Assembly: GCF_022682495.2 (NCBI RefSeq)
Contig: NC_071387.1
Span: 192,860,143 to 192,924,142 of the forward strand
DNA from: Desmodus rotundus
Lineage: Eukaryota; Chordata; Mammalia; Chiroptera; Phyllostomidae
Direction: 5' to 3'
Length of the DNA stretch: 64,000 bases
The position numbers and the translations under genes were made by a program. The number at the start of each line of letters is the position of its first letter. The first letter of the stretch is position 1. The notes beneath the pieces are model-generated. The model was not told where the DNA came from. It did not search any database and saw only the letters and a program-made list of their open reading frames with translations. Shown here piece by piece: positions 34,050-45,078 of this stretch.

Positions 34050-34494
34050 CTGTTCTCCATCCTAAATCACAGATGACCTAGAAAGAGGGTGCTGTGGAAA
34101 ATGTTTCCCAGTAATCACAGCTTCAGTGGATGCACTTCGTTGAGACGTCCTGATTGGCGGCTCTATACTGGTCCATTAACAATAGTTGATAGGTTGACCA
34201 ATGGGTCAGGAATTTAAGACAGCATCATTGGAAAAATTGTTGACCATGTCTGCCAGAGGTTTTTATTCTGTAGATGTGAGTAAGCCTCTTTCCTTAACCA
34301 ATCTGATACTGGCTCAAAGGCCCTTTGTACCCAACATGGCTTGGTTGTTGGGGATGGAGGTTATAGATGGATCCAAATTATCTTTTTCCTCATTGAAATT
34401 GATCTGACCTTGGCCAAGTAATGCACAATCAACCTCCCAAGGGCAAAAATCAAATTTATACTGTGGATCTGGACCTTGTAGATACCTGCCGGGG
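34050..34494 (+). pseudogene. ERVL-type endogenous retrovirus pol remnant (RNase H to integrase)
   Basis: The nucleotide order matches ERVL pol: 'TTGATAGGTTGACCAATGGGTCAGGA', 'GGAAAAATTGTTGACCATG', 'TATTCTGTAGATGTGAGTAAGCCTCTTTCC' and 'GGGGATGGAGGTTATAGATGG' lead into the zinc-finger/integrase junction. Numerous stops and indels make it a non-functional fossil. It is cut off by a hAT MITE at 34495 and an LTR, and resumes at about 35340. Confidence 0.65.
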
Positions 34495-34701
34495 TAGGAC
34501 TCTGAAACTTCTTTTGTAAACAGGCTGACGGTAAAATCTTAGGCTTTGTGCGCCATTTTGTCTCTGCTGTAGTTACTGAACTCTGCCTTTACAGCCTGAA
34601 GGTAGGAGGTGAGTAAACAAATGGGTGTGGTTGTAATTCAATAACACTTCAGGTACAAAATCAGAGACTTTACCCAAGAGCTGCAAGTTGCCAAACCCTA
34701 C
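34495..34701. mobile_element. hAT-type MITE inserted in ERVL pol
   Basis: 'CTTCTTTTGTAAACAGGCTGACGGTAAAATCTTAGGCTTTGTGCGCCATTTTGTCTCTGCTGTAGTTACTGAACTCTGCC', then 'AACAAATGGGTGTGGTTGTAATTCAATAAC' and 'GCAAGTTGCCAAACCCT', is the inverse-orientation counterpart of the copy at 30985-31182. ERVL pol sequence lies on both sides, so this element and/or the LTR beside it post-date the ERVL. Confidence 0.7.
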
Positions 34702-34849
34702 CCTAAGGGAATCAATGCATCAGTCACCTGGTGCCCAGAGGATAAGGTTGTGTCCTCCCCTCCTAGAGCAGGGCTTTCTCTTTAGAAAACAGCTAAATAT
34801 TATATGCACTTTCCTCTCTGCCATATGGTGCTTCTGTTAACCCTACCTT

Positions 34850-35335
34850 TAAAATGCACTGGGGCGTGGGGGGCCTAAGCCACAAGCCTATGCTGGAAAA
34901 AAGGTTTGTGTCACCACCTAAATACCTGACCACGAGATTTCCTATCATCATAAGCCACTGAGACAGAGCTGCTGGCATCCTGCTGGAAACCAGTTTAATC
35001 CTCACTGCCCCTCCCCTCTTCCTTGAGCTTTTCCCAGAGGCCAGGCCCATAGGTCTCCCAGACTTTCTGCCCTGAATCAGCCATCTCTGATCAGAGGACC
35101 TTGTCTTGCAAACACCAATACCCAGGACACTGGGGCAGGTCAGCAGGGTGACTTGCCCTGCCCAGAGCACTGCTACGCATCCTTAAAAACCCTCCTACGC
35201 TTTCCCTTGCAGCTGCAGTCTGCTTGGACTCAGCCCACCTGATCACAGTGTCCCCCTTTGAATAAAAGCCCTTAATTGGACCTTTTTGGCTCTCTGTCCT
35301 TTCTTAGCCACCTCGGCTACCTAATGCCTACCATT
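34850..35335 (+). mobile_element. Endogenous retrovirus LTR (class I-like) within ERVL pol
   Basis: The layout fits an LTR: a GC-richer U3, a TATA-like TCCTTAAAAACC near 35181, 'TTGCAGCTGCAGTCTGCTTGGACTCAGCCC', and an AATAAAAGCCC signal at about 35262, followed by a TTTTTGGCTCTCTGTCC stretch. It lies between two halves of ERVL pol. The start is uncertain (a TG near 34854 is possible) and 34702-34850 is unassigned. An antisense 125-codon open frame here is incidental. Confidence 0.5.
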
Positions 35336-36200
35336 TGTGGAGTATCCTGGCATTTCACTCAAAATAACTTCTGACACTTAGCTAAATGGAAGGCAGTGGG
35401 GCAGTGGCTGCATGCCCACAAACTTGACCAGTAACTTCCTGTACCCCATCACCCAGAAGCAGCTGCCGTTCCCGATGGAACTGGAAACATCAATGACCAG
35501 AAATCCTCAATGGCCTTTAAAAAATTATTTTGGCATCATCATTGGGCCAGCTATGTATCCATAAATCTTTGTGGGGTTTGTTTGGTCTTGGCTGTGCTCT
35601 GGTATAGAACTATTTCCCATATTTCTCATATAAAAAACCCAGGATGGAGGAACAGGAGTTACTCTGTGCATGGTCTTCTCATGACAGGAATATAGGAAAC
35701 TGAGAGGGAACGAACACACAATACCTTTTAAAGCCTCTGTTCTGCTCAGCATTGGCACAGTCGCTCTGCTCTAGTCTCTGCATTAACACAAGTCACCAGG
35801 TTAAGCCCAAAGAAGACAGGTGGAAAAGTACATATTGAGCCTGGGCAGGGCGGGGAAAATTGAGGAGAACATTGGATATTTGCTGAAAAATTCAATCTAC
35901 TAGCGGCCTGAAGAAAGTTTAGTTACAGTACTAGGGCATATCACCATGAGTGTGAGTCTTAGAATATGTAAAATATTCTCTAAGCCAATGTCCAATTGAT
36001 GGCCCTGTCTCTTCATAGCAAGAATGAATGGATCAGGGAACCAAGCAAGAGAGTCAGCAGTGACCACCCTCTCCTATCCCTAAGAACAGAACTTATGTTT
36101 TTTCATTTATAGTCCTTAAGCCTTAAAGTCAGTCACTTGGTGAACCACAAGTGCCAAAGAGAGGACTTCGTCCACCAGGGAACCCAGACAGGCTTCTGCT
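35336..36200 (+). pseudogene. ERVL pol remnant, integrase C-terminal part
   Basis: 'GTGGAGTATCCTGGCATTTCAC', 'GCAGTGGGGCAGTGGCTGCATGCCCAC', 'TACCCCATCACCCAGAAGCAGCTG' (the catalytic-core end) and 'GTCCAATTGATGGCCCTGTCTCTTCATAGCAAGAATGAATGG' with 'CCACCAGGGAACCCAGACAGG' continue the ERVL integrase order. Decay is heavy, with unmatched sequence at 35520-35980. With 34050-34494 it forms one interrupted element. Confidence 0.6.
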
Positions 36201-36720
36201 GGGGGCAACTCAAAAGTGGGAAAATCTTAGTTTCAGGTCATTCTGGAGTAAGAGGGATGCAGGGGTCCAGGACTCCAAAGGGAAAGCAAGCAATCCACAG
36301 GTAGATGAGAAAGAGCAAATATTTTGGTAAGTAAAACCGATTGGACACTGAGGAGAGTCTAGCAGACTTTTGCTTGGTTCCTGCCTGTCGGCCACATTTA
36401 GCTCATGTTATGGTAATGTGATAGCTTTCTTTCTAAAGCAGGTTTTTCTATCTGATTCTTTGTGGGGGGGTGTGGGTAGGTAAAAGGGTCTTCTTGGCTT
36501 TGTTGGGCTTTAATTTTCTTCAACCTGAAATAATTTGCATGCCATGGTGGTGCATGTTGTGGAGATTCATTCTCTACCCCTAAATTAATAAGCTTGTACA
36601 AAATTACCAGAGCAAATTAGATTAGTGGTGTATGCTAGGAATAAATAGCATGGAAGATCTAGAACAACAGAGATTCACCATTCCTAGTTCTGGTCAATAG
36701 AAGTAATTACAACTCAATAG
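36201..36720. other. Unassigned DNA
   Basis: May include the distal end of the ERVL interior or its LTR, but no family motif is recognised. A G-run (GTGGGGGGGTGTGGG) sits at about 36462-36476. No gene seen. Confidence 0.4.
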
Positions 36721-37045
36721 ACGTGTGCCTCAGAGATATTGCGAGTTTCATTCCAGACCACCACAATGAAGCGAGTCACACAAAGTTTTTGGTTTCACGT
36801 TGCATATAAAAGTTTTGTTTATACTATGCTGCGGTCTGTTAAGTGTGCAAAATCATTTTTCTAAAAAATGTACTGCACATACCTTAATTATAAATACTTT
36901 ATTGCTAAAAAATGCTATCCATCATCTGAGCCTTAAGCAAGACTTAATCTTTTTGCTGGTGGTGAAACTTACATCATTGTTGATGGATGTTGATTGATCA
37001 GGGTGGTGGTGGGAGGCAATTCACAAGGAGATGGAAAAGTGAGTG
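36721..37045. mobile_element. Tigger (pogo-like) DNA transposon end
   Basis: 'GTGTGCCTCAGAGATATTGCGAGTTTCATTCCAGACCACCACAATGAAGCGAGTCACACAAAGTTTTTGGTTTC', 'ATATAAAAGTTTTGTTTATACTATGC', 'CTTTATTGCTAAAAAATGCTATCCATCATCTGAGCC' and 'TTTTTGCTGGTGGTGAAACTT' reproduce one end of a mammalian Tigger element. The opposite end and transposase are absent. Confidence 0.85.
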
Positions 37046-37394
37046 TTTGGTAAACAGATGTTTGTGAGCGCTCTTTAACAATGGTACATAGAGAAGACTT
37101 GAATCAAATGGACCTTGCTTGCCAGGTTCTTCTCTCTCTATTACATTCCTTTCGTACTAAACTGTAATTATCAATGATAATAGTTCCCTTCCTGGAACAG
37201 CTTCTTCATTTAAATTCCTGTAAAAGGGTAAGAGGGAGGGTAAAACATTCTTTCCAAATTTTTGATTTCTAAAAATAATCAGTTTAAAATCATCAATTTC
37301 ATAAAAGGCGTATTTTGAGATGACAAACTCTGCTTTCCCTCTTCTTTTCCATGTTTTCATTCTGTTTCTCCATCCTTATGTTCTCCACCACAAA

Positions 37395-37560
37395 ATAAGC
37401 CTGAAGTAGCAGTTGGGAAATTTGGAGTTTACTATCATATTCCTACTCATTAGTTGTGTGATTTTATTAAAGCTACCTAAGCCCATTGAAGTTCATTTTA
37501 TTCTGTAAAATGAGAGAGAACACCTAAATAAATTTCACTGAAAGCTTTAAATCATCTCTA
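37395..37560 (+). mobile_element. MIR SINE
   Basis: 'TTGGAGTTTACTATCATATTCCTACTCATTAGTTGTGTGATTTTATTAAAGCTACCTAAGCCCATTGAAGTTCATTTTATTCTGTAAAATGAGAG' matches the MIR core order (CTCTGCCACTTACTAGCTGTGTGACCTTGGGCAAG..CTCAGTTTCCTCATCTGTAAAATG). Confidence 0.75.
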
Positions 37561-38429
37561 ATGAGAGTCCCTTAACACTATCTCAATTTTATTTTAGTTC
37601 TATAATTACATGATATATATGAATGAAGAAACATTATTAATTTAGAAATGTAAAGAAATATTTCTCAAACATTTTTTATCATGAATACTCGATATATTTT
37701 GACCAACATAACTAAATTAAAGATGCTGATTTCAAAATGTGAAATAAAACCTTTGATTTAATATAAAATAAAATGGTCTGAAATGAGGTAAAAAATGTAG
37801 TTTTTGAAATACACATGCATATAAGAAAATATCTTAAATAATTTTCTGTCAACTGATATTTTAGTACATTAAATACACATTAAATACAGCTTTACTTTAA
37901 AAATGGTAATAGCTTACTTGAAATACTTATTGTTATACCTCTATCTTGCTACTTTTAAATATATATTTTCAATAAAACAAATTAATGTCATGGATTTTAA
38001 GCCCTTTATTTAAGAAAAGGTCACATTAAAAGAAATAGCAGTGATAAAAAAGAAGGTGACTCTTCAAGAATTCTGAAAAGATTACTATAAAAGCCAAAAT
38101 TCTAAGAATATTAATATAAAAACAAACCTACAGACAAGTGTCTGAAACCAAGGGTGCATGAGAGGACTGGATTGTCTTTAAGGTACCTGGGGCTGAGTGA
38201 AGCAAGGAGCTCTCAGTCTCTGAGGAGCAGATTTGGTCCTTGCAAGAGTATTTCTCGAGCAATGAAAGCTAACTGTGTAATAGGAAGCACAGTACAATTT
38301 GTCTTAGGTACCCACAAGTTCCCCACACTCACTTCTCCCAAATAAAGGTCGTTTTGTTCATCTTTTGTCTTCCTCTCAGATCCTTTATTTCATTGACAGC
38401 CCATCTATTGTACATTGAAGTTTTATTCT
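37561..38429. other. AT-rich DNA, nothing assigned
   Basis: No gene. 37600-38000 is very AT-rich; 38150-38400 is GC-richer and might be the start of an inverted or forward LTR but no motif is certain. Confidence 0.45.
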
Positions 38430-38900
38430 GTCAAAAAAAAAAAAAAACTCAACTGAATAAATTTGAAGATCTAATTGACTTTTTTAAGCAATTCATAAAT
38501 AAGATGACATCCCATCTAGGAACCAGAAGAATGCTCCAAGGGATTCTCCAAAATGATAGGTTTTTATAGGAAGGAGGTAGAAAAAGGAGCTATTAACAAA
38601 GGGGAAAAAAGGATTATTTTTTGGCCAGGACATCTTTTTGGAGGGGAACCAAATGCAAAGGTTTTTATTCTGCAGATTGCCTCTTTTCTCTATGGGGTTG
38701 AGGGAGAAGGGGTGGGGAGGAGGGTGGAAAGTGCGCTTAGGTCCGGTATTAAATCTAGATGCGGAATCACGGGTTTTTAGCACAAGTGACACCACTGGGG
38801 GCTGTGGGGTTTTCTTCACCTCTCCTCTGTGCTTAATTCAGCCCTCTTTAGTCCTGATTGTCAAGGAGTAGTTATCACAACCATTGGTTCTCATTAGGTT
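38430..38900 (-). mobile_element. Possible inverted ERV LTR
   Basis: Starts after 'GTTTTATTCTGTCAAAAAAA' with 'AATTTGAAGATCTAATTGACTTTTTTAAGCAATTC', then 'CATCCCATCTAGGAACCAGAAG' and 'GATAGGTTTTTATAGGAAGGAGG'. This order recurs in mammalian LTRs read antisense. The family is not certain. The overlapping open frames on both strands are not genes. Confidence 0.4.
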
Positions 38901-39849
38901 AAATAAATGAATACTAGTCAATTTCACAGTCACAGCTCCTAATTGTCTTTAATTAAGTCAAAATGTTGCCATTCCAGAGAGCCTTTTCTATTTTTGTTAT
39001 TTCCTTAAAAAACAAGTGATATATGTCAATTCTTAAGAAAATAGACATAAAAATTGATAAGAGGGGAACCAATCACATGAAAGCAAACATTCAGAAATGG
39101 GCATGATCAATGTCTGGATGAAGATAATATTCCAGCTTATCTTCTCTGGATATGAGGTGGGACTTGGGGTGGGACCTTTGCTCTTGAGCTACTATGGCTT
39201 GCAGCCGAATCAAAAGCAAATGAGAACAAAGGACCTAGGTACCCAACATTATCAAGATTTGCTGACAGTTTCTTCTATTCCCCAAGGACATAGAGGTTGA
39301 TCAAGTGCAAGAGGAGGTTCCCAAAGTAGTACTGTCCCTAAAGTACAATAAGAATGCCCTTTGCCTGGAAGGCCAAGCATTTGAGAGGGTTTTCCCTACC
39401 CTTCCTCAGAGATAACTTGCTCCCCCAGAACACACACACACACAGATCCTGAAATCTGGGCCCAGGAAATGTTTCCATCTAAACCTCAAAGTCCAGAGAA
39501 AAGTAAATACTAACTGGAAAAGATAAAAATGATAATTCTTTTTTGTTGAATCTAAGGGATGAGACACTCCTATTATAGTAGTTAGTTAGATATTTAGTTA
39601 GTTGGTTAGCTAGTTATTAGCAAAGAAGAGGGCAAAAGGGATCACACAATAAGCCTAAGTCGGAAAGCTACAGGTTCCAAACACTCAAGGGGATAACCAC
39701 ATTACCCTGCAAAGGGGATTAGTATTCCTTCCCTCCTGAACAGCCAAGAAGAACCAACTTTCCAATCTCCCTGGGGAACAACCAGCTATAGCTGGAATTT
39801 CCTGAGGGGAGACATAAAACAGTAAGGGGGGAAATTCTTTTGCTAGATG
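38901..39849. other. Intergenic/ERV-like DNA; (TTAG)n patch
   Basis: A TTAGTTAG-type simple repeat lies at 39580-39620. No family assigned to the rest. The 180-codon antisense open frame at 39685-40227 straddles an LTR boundary and is not a gene. Confidence 0.45.
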
Positions 39850-40094
39850 CATGTGCAGTAGAAGCCAAGTTTGTGTAGGGGGAGGTAAGCACGTGATCAG
39901 TAGAAGCCACATGAATAAGCAGAACTTTGAGGAATGTGCAGTAGGATCCAAATTGTGACAAAAAGGGGAGGAGTGTAGCCTGGGAAAATCTGGGAAAAAG
40001 ATCAGAGAGGATAAGGGCACAAAACCCTGGATGATCCAGGAATGGGATTGATTAGTGGGAGGGACCAGCACAAACCCATGGAAAATTAGGAAAA
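39850..40094. repeat. Sequence with three ~42-bp imperfect repeats, interrupted by an LTR
   Basis: CAGTAGAAGCC at 39856 and 39898 and CAGTAGGATCC at 39939 mark three imperfect units spaced 42 and 41 bp. Repeats of this size occur in retroviral U3 enhancers. The younger solo LTR at 40101 interrupts this sequence, and 40931-41330, with an AATAAA at 41289, may be its other half. The LTR interpretation is inference. Confidence 0.4.
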
Positions 40095-40100
40095 CTAGTG

Positions 40101-40924
40101 TGTTGGGAACCGCCCTGGCTGTTTTCAGTAGATGTAACCCCCCATGGTTAAGGCTGAGTGACAGACCTTGGAACCATAAGCCACTAAGGAGACAAAGCTT
40201 ATCTCCCTGGCAGGGGCAGCGCCCCAACCTGCTTTACTTTACCCTGCTTAGCCCTGAGCCTGACCAGTTAGCCAATGACAGATAAGATTCCTCAAGGGAG
40301 TGATGACCTAAGACAGGCATGGTCACAAAGAGGCCCACAGGGAAGGACTTGGGGGACTGTAGAAAGAGGGGGTGATGGACCCTCGCCCCTCGGCTTTGAC
40401 ATAACCTGAGTCCTCATTCTATCTGCAAGAAGTCTCCTAATCTTTTGGCTGCCTTACTTCCCCTGCCTTACTTAAGCCTGAAACAATGACAGAGGGTGGT
40501 GCAATCCTGTGCTGGAAAGGGTGTATTCCCCAGGGGCAATCAGTCCTAAGAAAGAATGCATAAAACCCTGTGAAACCTGCTTTGCTAAGAATGTCCTCAA
40601 TTTTCTGATAAGGGTCCAAGCATGAAATGAGTTTGTTTCCCACAGTTTTATAGCCCTTTAGCTAACTGACCCTGACTCAGAATAACCCATCAGAGTTCTT
40701 TGTATATTATCCATTGTTTGATCCTTACTGCCTGACAATGACTGATGAGCTTCACCTGTATTCCTTTGCAAATTGAACCCAATAAAAGCCCATTGAGGAA
40801 AAGGCTCTTGGTTCTTCTCCTTTGAGAGATAGGCCACCTTTTCTCCCCAAGCAGATCTTGTCTTGGTAGACTTATTCTCATCTGTGGCGGTGGGGGGGCC
40901 CTGCAGGAGAAGCCCCCCGCCCCA
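40101..40924 (+). mobile_element. Solo LTR of a class II (beta-like) endogenous retrovirus
   Basis: An 824-bp unit begins TGTTGGGAACCGCCCTGG and ends with CCCCCCGCCCCA, giving canonical TG...CA termini. It is flanked by the exact 6-bp direct repeat CTAGTG at 40095-40100 and 40925-40930, the duplication length typical of class II elements. A polyadenylation-type AATAAAAGCCC lies at 40781, followed by a T/C-rich stretch. No internal region is attached, so it is a solo LTR left by recombination. The preserved duplication suggests it is younger than most repeats around it. Confidence 0.9.
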
Positions 40925-40930
40925 CTAGTG

Positions 40931-41340
40931 TTTAGTTTGAAAGACAGTATACAGCTTCCCAAACCCAAGGAGATATAGTCAAAGCTTAACAACCGATGGC
41001 CCAAGGTATTTGCATGTGTTCACTCTTCGCAGCAGCCATGAGAGCCTGTGTGTGGCAACCCTAAGCACAGCACCACCATGGGCTGGACAGAAACAGAGAC
41101 TAAGATAGACTACCAAAGCTTCAGATGCCGATGCCGGGAGAGTGGCACAGCATCTCTGGGTCTTGACCTTCCTCCTGGGCTTGGGGTGGCCCCAGAGGTG
41201 GTACTTCTTCTGCAGCATGATGGAACTGAGCCACCTGGTTGTGCATGAGGCATCAGGCACCTGGGAGCAGTCCTTTCTTTTTGCTCTAATAAACATTGCC
41301 ACTACTGCTCACATCCTCTTACATGTGAGTCCCTGAAATG
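40931..41340 (+). other. LTR-like flank with AATAAA
   Basis: GC-richer DNA ending 'TTTGCTCTAATAAACATTGCC' and then 'ACTACTGCTCACATCC', resembling the R/U5 part of an LTR. It may be the second half of an older LTR split by the 40101-40924 insertion. Overlapping open frames on both strands are not genes. Confidence 0.35.
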
Positions 41341-44300
41341 CTTTTCTCATGACTCTGTGGAAGAATCCTATTTTCACTGAAAACACTCTTTCCCTTTTCT
41401 TGGAGCATTTACTTAAGACATCTTGTGAGTTCTTAGTCCTGTGAAAAAATAATATAGTATAATATATAAATATATATATGTGAATATATAATATAAATTA
41501 TACATATGAAGCCACTTCAAAATGGAGTCAGAGTTGCTATTGTAGAGTAACTGCTTGGCACGTCTTATTCCTCAAACCTTTGGAATGGTAGCACTGGACA
41601 AATCAACCTTTGGACTGGGCCTACAGCAGCATTGTATCTCAAACAATTGTTTGCAAAACTAACAGGAAAACATACATTGTAACTACTGGACTGCAAATTA
41701 AACACATTGTTTAGAATTAGCATCACTTTGTTAGTTTAGCCACAGCAGTTGAATTCCTTTCTTAGCTTATTAACAGTCATAGATATTCCTTTCTTCTGTT
41801 CATGTAATCATTTCCTTCCCTTTCTCGTAAATACCTCTTATCTTCACCTCTTAATCAGAGCACTACTTGCATTTCTGCCTGAATCAGTGCTTCCCCAACA
41901 GCTATATTTTGGATTTCAAATTAGTGCTTGTTGCCTCTCACTTTGGCCTTTTAGTTTTGAGATAACACTTTGAAATGTGTGTCTTTTTGAAAGCTAAATA
42001 AGCATCTTCCCAGTATTAGGACAGAGGAATATCTTCTCAAGGACCTGGAACTATCTGTTTGAAACATAACCATTCGGAGACAACACCCCTATCTCCTGGT
42101 TCCTCGGGGAGGAAAGGAGGAGCTTAACTTCTGTGCTCACCTTGCTCCATGTTGCCAGACTACCTCCAATCATAAAGCTATGAGAAATGCATTTCTCTTC
42201 GGGCAAAAACTGATTAGCTCACTACCAAGTGATTTTAAGATGAACTATATGTGACAAATGGTGTCAAACCCTCTTATTTGGGGGCTAGTTGCTTGTTTGG
42301 AGGATACATCTTTGCAGTCTCTTAGTGGATTGTCACGTGTATCACATTTCAGTTTACTGCCTATTCAATGTTTAAAATGTTTTCTTCCTGTTCTCCCTTT
42401 GTGCATGTGTTTTCTGAGTTGGAAGGAGAATTTGTTTTTGATATTTCTCAAACACCCAACCAACCCCTTCCTGACCATATTTTAAGGAGCTGGAGCCGTG
42501 TGCTTTTCAACACAAAGTCCCCAAACCTATGTATTACAGCATGAACAGGTCGGTTCCTTGGATCTGATGTCCTGAGGGCAGATCACGGAGCAAGTTGCAC
42601 AATCCTAAACAGATTAAATGTCTAAAGGCTGTTTATTTGGGAGCACTTGTGCACACACAGGTGTTTTCTTATACTTGTGAGAAACTTCCAGGTACTGGAA
42701 ATAGCCTAGGTATAAAAATGGGGGCAGACCATTGGCTGGTACAGAGATGCCTTTCTTCCCTGCCAGGTTCCAATTTCTAGGAGTGGAAGAATTCTAAATT
42801 CACGCTTGACCTTACAGTCCCAGACTCCTGTAAAAACCAAGGAAGAGCTTCCATGGGGCACCTAGTAGTCAGATGTTGTGTGGCCTGTGAATTGAGATGA
42901 GGAGAAACCATGATTTCTGCCTCTGAACAGTTTTTGGTGTTCCTGACTTGTGTGGATGGATGAATCGTGATACGGTGGAAAACAGTGGGGACCAAGGAAG
43001 GAATGAAAGAGGCCCCACAGAGTGAGAGACAGTGAGCGTTGATCCCAAGGGTTTTCTAAGTGATTAGAAAGGAGACTGAAGAACCTGGTGATATCGTCTG
43101 TTGCTTTACACATAATGCCTTATTTTGTCTTTGCAAAGACATGTTTATCACAGCAGGAGAGAATATAATATATTTCACAGTCTTCTTCTGTACTTAATTT
43201 TTTTTAAATCATACATACAGTATAAGGGATTCCATGTGCTTTTATTACACAATAGAACTGTCTGACTGTTCGGGAAGATCAGCGGCAGACATGGGCAGCC
43301 ATCCTTGTGTGAAGCAGAGTCTGGCACATTGCTCCCTGGTCCAAGCCTTCTGGGGTTTCAGAACTCTTAACCTAAAAATAAATAGCTGTAGTGAGAGGCA
43401 CCAAGCCGTTACTTGAGATTAAAGGATAGCTATTTGGAAGCAGTGATTCAGGCAGAAACACACATAGTCTTCTGATTATGGAGTCCAGGCAAGGTTTTTT
43501 GTTTGTTTGCTTTTAATCAGAAAATAAAGGAAAATAATTACATGAAAAGAAAAAAAGTTATTTTGATGCTAATAAGCTAAGGAAGGATAATCTCTTGGTG
43601 CTAATAAACTAAGCTATTCTTTAGCTTTACATGGGGGTGCTAGATCTAAAGAATATTCTTCATTTTTAGTCATCCTAGTCAGGCTGTGTACTTTCCTGTT
43701 AGCTTTGCAAACAGTTGTTTGGATACAGTGTTTGTGCACATCAGTCCAAAGGTCAGTGTTGCCCAAATCAAACATTCCCAAGTTTTGAGAAGCGAGGTGT
43801 GCAGGCTTTTCCTCTGAAATGTTGGTTCCAGTTATGGCAGCTTTTCGCAGAAGCTTTGACCCTCCAAGGCACCAAGGGAGGAAAAGCAGTATGTGTACTG
43901 TGAGAATTCTAGAGGGAGCTTGACGTGTGGTCCCAGGGGTTGTGGGCATATATATATTCAAGAGCTAGTGTCTAATTACTTGTCTGTGGGTTTAAGGAGA
44001 GACTTATGTTATTATGAGGCCTAAGGACCCGAGGAGAAAAGGGTAACTAAACCCATGTTCCCAAACCTCCAAGTCACTGCAGTTCTTCGAGGACATGAAA
44101 AATGCCTCTCAGCTTTTCCAGTATTTACATGTGATTGAGCGAAGAAGCTGGAGGAGAAAGCAGGAGGGGAGGGCTGCTCGAGTGACTCCAGGCAAGGATA
44201 CATAAAGCCCCACCAGGAGTGGGGGTTTCTGAGCTGAGGGTACAGTGAAGAGAAACATGGTTGCACTCTTATCCTGTGCTGTCAGTGAGAGGAGGTGAGC

Positions 44301-44474
44301 GTGAGCTCATATCTCCTTACACATCTGTTCCTCCCCTAAGATGAAAGATAACACGTGCTCACACTGTTGGGAACACCTTCAAGGCCAGAGCCACTAGCAG
44401 AAGACAGAATACATCCCTATGAGGCCAGGGACTCCCCTCGCCTAGAACTAATTACTTACATAAGCAAATCTCTT
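41341..44474. other. Mixed intergenic DNA, probably old ERV or other repeats
   Basis: An AT-only patch lies at 41450-41510. 42000-42240, 42550-43110 and 43490-44270 are GC-richer and look like decayed interspersed repeats, but I recognise no family. No convincing exon; a 115-codon antisense open frame at 43614-43961 has no family resemblance. Confidence 0.4.
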
Positions 44475-44816
44475 GCCCTGGCTGGTGTGGCTCAGTGAAT
44501 TGAGCACCAGCCTGCAAACTGAAAGTCTGCATTCAATTCCTGTCCCGGCACATGCTTAAGTTACAGGTCAGGTCACCCACTGGGGGCATGCGAGAGGTAA
44601 CAGAGTGACGTATCTTTCACGCATATCTTTCCTTCATGCCTCTGGTGCATTAATGTTTCTTTCACACCCTTCCTCCCTATCTGAAAATAAATGGATAAAA
44701 TCTTTAAAAGAAAGAAGAAAGAAAGAAAAAAGAAAGAAAAGAAGGAAGGAAGGAAGGAAGGAAGGAAGGAAGGAAGGAAGGAAGGAAGGAAGGAAGAAAA
44801 AGAAAGAAAGAAAGAC
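44475..44816 (+). mobile_element. VES SINE with expanded GAAA/GGAA tail
   Basis: The SINE body runs to about 44707: GCCCTGGCTGGTGTGGCTCAG, 'GTCTGCATTCAATTCCTGTCCCGGCAC', 'TTAATGTTTCTTTCACACCC' and 'CTGAAAATAAATGGATAAAATC'. It continues into AAAGAAAGAAGAAAG and a (GGAA)n run to 44795, then AAAGAAAG. The 7-bp repeat AATCTCT at 44467-44473 and 44817-44823 brackets the whole unit, so the microsatellite is the expanded SINE tail. The B box is mutated. Confidence 0.9.
44708..44815. repeat. (GAAA)n/(GGAA)n purine microsatellite
   Basis: About 100 bp of uninterrupted purines on the plus strand, grading from GAAA to GGAA and back to GAAA units. The FLPSFLPS and KEGRKEGR frames read from it are artefacts. 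Confidence 0.97.
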
Positions 44817-45078
44817 AATCTCTCCTTCCATTATCCTGCCTTCCTGCCCCCTCACATTGGAAGTGCTTAAACCAGTGAACACAAGGGGAGAAAATTCCCT
44901 TCTGAGATGAGATGAGATCAGGCACCTTCAGCATGATTTATCTGTAGACAGAAAAATCCCTTTAGGAAAAACACACTCTCCTCTGCTTGACAAAGTCGTG
45001 GAAAGTGAGGAGTGAAAGCACAGAACATCTTCTTCTACACCCTTTAGGCACATTGCCCACAATCCAGTTTGTCCAGAG

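Noticed and set aside
34793..35170. 125-codon antisense open frame
   Set aside because: It lies antisense within an LTR between two ERVL pol pieces and shows no protein family motif.
39685..40227. 180-codon antisense open frame, the longest in the window
   Set aside because: It straddles the boundary between host-side sequence and the solo LTR at 40101 and has no recognisable domain, so it cannot be an ancestral gene.
44573..44934. Open frames with LPSF or KEGR repeats
   Set aside because: They are translations of the GAAA/GGAA microsatellite that forms the VES tail.
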